DNA of 10,344 nucleotides from positions 1 through 10,344 of the forward strand of contig CAINTF010000109.1 of assembly GCA_903853285.1 (NCBI GenBank). The letters are read 5' to 3'. Origin of the DNA: an uncultured Acidimicrobium sp. GTDB lineage: Bacteria > Actinomycetota > Acidimicrobiia > Acidimicrobiales > Ilumatobacteraceae. Position 1 is the stretch's first letter. The number at the start of each line of letters is the position of its first letter. A program made the translations under genes and the position numbers. Positions 6,944-10,344 of this stretch are shown here, in pieces. The notes beneath the pieces are model-generated. The model ran no database searches. It was not told the DNA's origin and worked only from the letters and a program-made list of their open reading frames with translations.

Positions 6944-7045
6944 TTTGGGGTCTAACAATTCTACCGTCTGTTTTTGTGAGCACGATCTGCCTACCGCACA
7001 TATGGGATGTCAATATCCACATTCGGGTACGAACGAAGGATCCGC
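6944..7045. promoter_or_regulatory. Divergent intergenic region of helD and the lipoprotein gene
   Basis: This 102-bp gap should carry both promoters. On the minus strand TAGAAT (plus-strand bases 6958-6963) matches a -10 element at five of six positions and sits 14 nt before the helD ATG at 6943. No good -35 lies 17 bp further up. For the plus strand there is no convincing pair; AT-rich bases around 7000-7016 are the likeliest place. I looked for the GGGGCTTGC-type inverted repeat of rifamycin-inducible genes and saw none. Confidence 0.35.
7035..7040 (+). promoter_or_regulatory. Ribosome binding site of the exported lipoprotein
   Basis: GAAGGA lies 5 nt before ATG 7046. It selects this start over the in-frame codon at 7007, which would put charged residues in front of the signal peptide. 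Confidence 0.65.
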
Positions 7046-7666
7046 ATGTTTGCAAAAAAATGGTTGCTTACCCCTCTGCTACTTGGGTTGTGTGCCTGCG
7101 TTACGCAAGGTGGTGCACTCCAACTCGACAACGGCAAGGTGGTGTTATCTCCAATGGGAGAAATGAGTGTGGTACTTGACTCAGTTCCCACAACACCGAA
7201 TGTGAGCATTGACACGCCACTTGACATAGTCGAGCAACTACGTAGAGATTTCACAGCGGACGACAACTATTACCACGAGTGCATGGTTGCACCGAAGAAT
7301 TGCGATGTCACACGAATCTCTGCGCCAAATTCTCCACAGCGCGCAGATCTCGTTAAGCGCGTGCATGATTATTCGGTTGCCAACATTCATGCCCGCACAG
7401 GTTCAGGTGTTGCACTCGTGCGCATTGACTCGCTCAACATCATTGATGCTTTTAACGCGATGGTCAATACATGTAGTTACAACTCAATAGTCATGGTTGA
7501 TGGTGGTGCAACCGAAAGCCCACTGGACGACATCATTTTTAACGATGCTGTTGCTTCATATTTGTCGACTTGGATGATGACAATTGACCACGGAGTTTGG
7601 AAAATAACTTCGTGGACGTCAAGCATGACCAAATTCAATGTTGATCAATGTGGATTCACAAAGTGA
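7046..7666 (+). CDS. Exported lipoprotein with an NTF2-like-looking C-terminal half
   Basis: A 206-residue protein that I cannot name. A short signal peptide, MFAKKWLLTPLLLGLCAC, ends in the lipobox LCAC with Cys18 as the lipid anchor. The mature part carries four further cysteines: C79 and C86 in a short loop, then C143 and C202, which could form two disulfides outside the membrane. The second half (about 95-200) alternates predicted helix and strand, with RIDSLNIIDAFNAMVNTC, a strand IVMVDGG and a closing DHGVWKITSW. This 'A-V-x-x-C then dG-W-r' pattern resembles actinobacterial NTF2-like extracytoplasmic domains. Its stop shares one base with the next start (TGATG at 7664-7668), so the two exported proteins probably act together at the cell surface. 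Confidence 0.8.
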   Translation: MFAKKWLLTPLLLGLCACVTQGGALQLDNGKVVLSPMGEMSVVLDSVPTTPNVSIDTPLDIVEQLRRDFTADDNYYHECMVAPKNCDVTRISAPNSPQRADLVKRVHDYSVANIHARTGSGVALVRIDSLNIIDAFNAMVNTCSYNSIVMVDGGATESPLDDIIFNDAVASYLSTWMMTIDHGVWKITSWTSSMTKFNVDQCGFTK

Positions 7667-8559
7667 TGCATTCAATTGCACGACCCAACTTGAGACTTAT
7701 TTTTGCAGTTGTTGTCGTAACAACTCTCTTGAGCGGCGTCAGTTCGGTCGCAGTGCATGCAACTCAAACTCCGCACATTGACGGATCAGCAAATAACGGC
7801 TCAACAATTGATGTCAGCGGCTCTGCGCGCGGCGATCAAATCATTGCGGGCGTCCAATATGGTGCGCCGCCAGCAGGTGGTGGTGGCGCAGACCCCGAAT
7901 GCGAATGGTCAGAGTCGCTACCCCGCGATGCAAGCGCAACCGGACCAGGCACTGCCGTAACAAAACAAATCGGTTCCACCAGTTACAGGTTGTTTGACTA
8001 CACGTGCCCAGCTCGGGATCCAATGACCACGTATCACTGGCTTCCGCAAATGTCATCAGGTCAACTCGCAGAACATGCCGCGTCCATTGTGTACGACAAT
8101 CTTCCTGCGATGTGGGGCAACTTTGCTCCACCAGCACGCCACGGATTTGTTGATGTGGGGACATGGATTTGGGTCAACCCTTTGTTATGGATTCCCGTTG
8201 CGGTCACCGCATCCATCATCACTCCAGCAGGGATTATTTCGGTCACCACAAAAGCGACACCAAAGAAACTTATTTTTAATCCAGGTGATGGCGACTTGGG
8301 TTCTGGCCCACTGACATGCGGCAACCCTGGAATGATCTGGATGTCGCAATTTGGAGACTTCATGCCTTCATCGTGCATGTACACCTACCGTCACTCCTCG
8401 TCGACTCAAGCAAGTGGATTATTTGAAGCTGATGTTGCGGTGCAATGGCATGTCACATGGTCTACAAATTTGGGGGCGAGCGGAACAATTGGCGAACTTA
8501 CGTTGCACACATCACATCAGATGAACATTCGTGAAGTGCAAGCCCTGATTAGTCACTAG
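7666..8559 (+). CDS. Secreted PKD-like domain protein, function unknown
   Basis: A 297-residue exported protein with a signal peptide (MHSIARPNLR, then a hydrophobic core to about residue 26, with cleavage near AVHA). A low-complexity Gly/Ser/Asn/Pro linker (40-75) follows. The conserved region reads SGQLAEHAASIV (131-142), WIWVNPLLWIPVAVTAS (167-183), a PKD-like strand with PGDGD (206-210), LTCGNPG (216-222), SSCMYTYRHSS (235-245), VQWHVTWSTN and a final REVQALI. Cysteines C79, C114, C218 and C237 could pair. From memory this layout matches a family of secreted Streptomyces and relatives' proteins, often mislabelled 'ATP/GTP-binding'; I see no nucleotide-binding motif. ATG 7666 overlaps the previous stop by one base; ATG 7648 would add six residues. 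The 3' end overlaps ybaK by 11 bp. Confidence 0.8.
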   Translation: MHSIARPNLRLIFAVVVVTTLLSGVSSVAVHATQTPHIDGSANNGSTIDVSGSARGDQIIAGVQYGAPPAGGGGADPECEWSESLPRDASATGPGTAVTKQIGSTSYRLFDYTCPARDPMTTYHWLPQMSSGQLAEHAASIVYDNLPAMWGNFAPPARHGFVDVGTWIWVNPLLWIPVAVTASIITPAGIISVTTKATPKKLIFNPGDGDLGSGPLTCGNPGMIWMSQFGDFMPSSCMYTYRHSSSTQASGLFEADVAVQWHVTWSTNLGASGTIGELTLHTSHQMNIREVQALISH

Positions 8560-9040
8560 GCGTTGCAATTACGCCAAGCGTTGCATGCAGCGCAGCAATC
8601 AGGTCTGTAGCACCAACCTCGATATCCAAACCCCTGCGTCCGCCGCTTACAAAAATCGTTGTGTGCAACACAGCACTCTCATCAATGACAGTTGGCAATA
8701 TTCGCTTCTGACCAAATGGGCTGATGCCACCAACGACATAACCAGTGATGCGCGATGCATCTTTGGCTGCAACCATCTCACACCGCTTTGCGCGCAGCAC
8801 TTGTGCAAGAGCTTTGAGCGAAAGCTGCGTATTGACTGGCACGATCGCAACGACAGGTCCATTCTCCGACTGTGCGAGAAGAGTTTTATAGACCCGATCC
8901 TCTTCCACGCCAAGGGCACGAGCCGCTGCCCTGCCGTAACCAATGTCGTCCGTGGTGGCTGCGTCGTGGTCAAACGTGTGCGCTACATAGTCAATGCCAA
9001 GTTGTTCGAGGGTGACGAGGGCTGGAGTGGCTGCCTTCAT
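8549..9040 (-). CDS. ybaK: YbaK/EbsC-family aminoacyl-tRNA deacylase (Cys-tRNA(Pro) type)
   Basis: YbaK proteins hydrolyse mischarged aminoacyl-tRNA in trans, typically Cys-tRNA(Pro), correcting prolyl-tRNA synthetase errors in the cytosol. The 163-residue length is typical. Family hallmarks are the essential lysine in VYKTL (K52), IVPVNTQLSLKAL (66-78), CEMVAAKDASRITGYVVGGISPFGQKR (87-113) with the GGxSPxGxK motif, the strand TIFVSGGRRGLDIEV and the closing DLIAAL. The frame stays open upstream to about 9091, but that part translates a hydrophobic stretch out of a tandem repeat. ATG 9040 gives the normal family N-terminus and has a -10 element exactly placed for a leaderless transcript. Exact amino-acid specificity within the YbaK/ProX group cannot be fixed from sequence. 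It is convergent with the secreted protein gene. Confidence 0.93.
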   Translation of the reverse strand: MKAATPALVTLEQLGIDYVAHTFDHDAATTDDIGYGRAAARALGVEEDRVYKTLLAQSENGPVVAIVPVNTQLSLKALAQVLRAKRCEMVAAKDASRITGYVVGGISPFGQKRILPTVIDESAVLHTTIFVSGGRRGLDIEVGATDLIAALHATLGVIATPSD

Positions 9041-9046
9041 GGGCAC

Positions 9047-9075
9047 ATCATACGAAACAAGAAACGAAACAAGAA
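9047..9075 (-). promoter_or_regulatory. Probable leaderless promoter of ybaK
   Basis: On the minus strand TATGAT (9047-9052) ends 6 nt before the ATG at 9040, so transcription should begin at or next to the start codon. TTCTTG (9070-9075) lies 17 bp upstream as a partial -35. No Shine-Dalgarno site is present, in line with a leaderless message. Confidence 0.5.
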
Positions 9076-9089
9076 ATAAAACAAGAGCC
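9054..9089. repeat. 12-bp tandem repeat, three copies, in the ybaK promoter
   Basis: The plus strand reads gaaacaagaaac, gaaacaagaaat, aaaacaagagcc at 9054, 9066 and 9078. The first two copies differ at one base and the third is degenerate. The purine-rich tract covers the -35 and spacer of the ybaK promoter in the 123-bp gap between ybaK and the divergent gene at 9164. Confidence 0.65.
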
Positions 9090-9150
9090 AAAAAACGTAG
9101 TAACGAGGGTCTACACCTGACACACTGAAGGGTCGCTACAACAGCGCGGA

Positions 9151-9157
9151 AAAGGAA
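9151..9157 (+). promoter_or_regulatory. Ribosome binding site of the 9164 gene
   Basis: AAAGGAA lies 6 nt before ATG 9164, a good spacing that fixes the start. No convincing promoter elements could be picked out between the 12-bp repeat and this site. Confidence 0.6.
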
Positions 9158-9163
9158 CGTCCC

Positions 9164-9769
9164 ATGCCCGTCAGTAACTCCCGAGACACCATTTTGATTG
9201 AGCGCCGTTATGCGGCAGTTTTCAGCACATTGTCCGATGATTCGATAGTCAAACTCGCCGTAGCAGTTGAAGAAAAACTGCGCGATGCCCTCGCCAAGGT
9301 TCTCGCACTTCCAGCAGGTGCGTTTACCGAGACGGCCACACTCGCGCCAAAGATTCGCGAAGCAATGAAAGAGCGTCGCTCGTACCTTGACACCGGCGTG
9401 CTGTTTGGTGAAGGTGCCACAGAGCGAGCAATCGAATTGCTCGGCGATCAGTCAGACGACCCAAGCTTGGAAGATCTGCAACTAGTGATCCCAGCACTTG
9501 TTGAAACTTTTGGTCTTGATGCTGTGCGCCTTATGGCGGTTCAGTACTCAGTTTCACTTGGCGGTTTCCGCAAACTTGTTTTAACTGATGATCGATTCAA
9601 AATTCCAAGCGCACCAGCAACTACCACTCGCGGAGCAACCGGAGACTCAACTGTCGACGCAGCAGCACAAGACGAAAAGCGTCGTGCACGTGCAGAACGT
9701 AAAGAAAAAGATCGTCTCGACAGAGCAAAGGCCGAAGCTCAGCGACGCGCCGCATACGGTCGCATCTAA
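9164..9769 (+). CDS. Hypothetical cytosolic protein with a charged C-terminal tail
   Basis: A 201-residue protein that I do not recognise. There is no signal peptide or membrane segment. Residues 1-150 look mainly helical, with regular spacing of hydrophobic residues (SIVKLAVAVEEKLRDALAKVLAL at 27-49, DLQLVIPALVETFGLDAVRLMAVQY at 104-128). A flexible Pro/Ala/Thr/Gly linker (about 148-163) joins this to a tail packed with Lys, Arg, Glu and Asp (about 167-201, DEKRRARAERKEKDRLDRAK and on), which would make a single charged helix or coiled coil and could contact nucleic acid or a ribosome-like surface. A clear ribosome binding site precedes it. The FAH-family gene follows 20 bp later on the same strand and is probably co-transcribed. 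Confidence 0.82.
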   Translation: MPVSNSRDTILIERRYAAVFSTLSDDSIVKLAVAVEEKLRDALAKVLALPAGAFTETATLAPKIREAMKERRSYLDTGVLFGEGATERAIELLGDQSDDPSLEDLQLVIPALVETFGLDAVRLMAVQYSVSLGGFRKLVLTDDRFKIPSAPATTTRGATGDSTVDAAAQDEKRRARAERKEKDRLDRAKAEAQRRAAYGRI

Positions 9770-9789
9770 CTCAGCGCACACAACCAATT

Positions 9790-10344
9790 ATGTCGCTCAA
9801 GTTTGCGTCGATTCAAGGTCGGGCGCATTTTGTTGTTGGGTCATCAACCGAGTTTCGAGTTGTAGATGTTGAGCACTCCAGCAACGGCTCTCTGCCAAGC
9901 GATGTCATGTCGTGCTACTCGGTCTGGCAATCGCTTCGTGAGCATGCCAAAACGATTTCCGAGTCAGATGGTGTTGCATGTTCACTCGAGCAACTCGATT
10001 GTCCCGTGCCGCAGCCTCGACAATTGTTTGCTGTAGGTCTGAACTACAAAAAGCATGCCGAAGAAATGGGCAGCCCAATCCCATCTTCCCCACTCACATT
10101 TGCCAAGTTTCAAAGTTCGATCAACACACCCTCTGGTGATGTTCAACTCGTTGGCACAACATGCGACTACGAATCGGAACTCGTTGTCGTAATCGGTACT
10201 GGCGGCATCAATATCGCTCGGGCAGATGCATGGCAACACATTGCAGGTATTACTGCAGGTCAAGACATTTCTGACCGCACTCTGCAATACAGCGGCGTAC
10301 CGCCACAATTCAGTCTTGGCAAGAGTCGCACCGGTTTCACACCG
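9790..10344 (+). CDS. Fumarylacetoacetate hydrolase-family enzyme (3' end beyond window)
   Basis: I translated this edge-truncated frame by hand: 185 codons, no internal stop. The FAH superfamily comprises metal-dependent hydrolases, decarboxylases and isomerases acting on 2-oxo or acylpyruvate-type substrates, often in aromatic-compound breakdown. Motifs: LFAVGLNYKKHAEEMG (79-94), the loop TFAKFQSSINTP (103-114), the metal ligands in DYESELVVVIG (E128 and E130), the third ligand D159 in ITAGQDISDR, and GKSRTGFTP (177-185) at the point where enzymes of this family usually read GKS-D-F-P. A divergent N-terminal stretch of about 75 residues precedes the catalytic fold, as is common. No Shine-Dalgarno site is seen before ATG 9790. 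The substrate cannot be named from this fragment. Confidence 0.9.
   Translation, partial: MSLKFASIQGRAHFVVGSSTEFRVVDVEHSSNGSLPSDVMSCYSVWQSLREHAKTISESDGVACSLEQLDCPVPQPRQLFAVGLNYKKHAEEMGSPIPSSPLTFAKFQSSINTPSGDVQLVGTTCDYESELVVVIGTGGINIARADAWQHIAGITAGQDISDRTLQYSGVPPQFSLGKSRTGFTP

Noticed and set aside
9041..9091. Upstream extension of ybaK encoding a hydrophobic N-terminus that looks like a signal peptide
   Set aside because: The hydrophobic residues come from translating the 12-bp repeat. YbaK proteins are cytosolic, and the normal family start with a -10 element lies at 9040.
1..10344. Mobile elements, CRISPR arrays, toxin-antitoxin or phage-defence genes
   Set aside because: I saw no transposase or integrase motifs, no spaced direct repeats and no terminal inverted repeats. 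All sizeable frames belong to housekeeping, regulatory or exported proteins.

Overview
The window comes from a bacterial chromosome. It is densely packed, with mid-range GC (about half), short intergenic gaps, many overlapping start/stop codons, GTG starts and apparently leaderless genes. The gene families point to an actinobacterium: an EchA6-like crotonase, a DtxR-family metal regulator next to a TetR gene, a HelD/HelR-type RNA polymerase motor ATPase, and a secreted PKD-like protein of a type I recall from Streptomyces and relatives. Cytochrome c maturation System I (ccmABC) is less usual in that phylum and fits a deep lineage such as Acidimicrobiia. That placement is inference, not proven by the sequence.

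Positions 1-2750 (minus strand) form one tight operon, read from right to left: EchA6-like crotonase, ccmA, ccmB and ccmC (cut by the window edge). The first two junctions are 4-bp start/stop overlaps and the last is a 14-bp gap. CcmABC builds the inner-membrane heme-handling complex for cytochrome c assembly. The crotonase heading the operon lacks both canonical catalytic glutamates.

Positions 2781-4801 (plus strand) hold a small two-helix membrane protein, a TetR regulator, a DtxR-family regulator starting on the base after the TetR stop, and a small lipoprotein 13 bp further on. This looks like a regulatory unit, possibly concerned with metal homeostasis, with an unusual metal-site composition in the DtxR protein.

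Positions 4802-6943 (minus) encode the HelD-like ATPase, tail-to-tail with the lipoprotein with no base between the two stop codons. Positions 7046-8559 (plus) carry an exported two-gene cassette: a lipoprotein with an NTF2-like-looking C-terminal half, overlapped by one base with a secreted PKD-like protein of unknown function.

Positions 8549-9040 (minus) encode a YbaK-type aminoacyl-tRNA deacylase, apparently from a leaderless promoter that lies in a 12-bp tandem repeat. Positions 9164-9769 (plus) encode an unrecognised cytosolic protein with a charged C-terminal tail, followed after 20 bp by a fumarylacetoacetate-hydrolase-family enzyme that runs off the right edge.

No tRNA, rRNA, CRISPR array, insertion sequence or phage gene is visible. 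No gap between genes exceeds about 125 bp. The most original material is the catalytically altered crotonase tied to cytochrome c maturation, the hybrid metal site of the DtxR protein with its lipoprotein neighbour, and the undescribed exported pair at 7046-8559.
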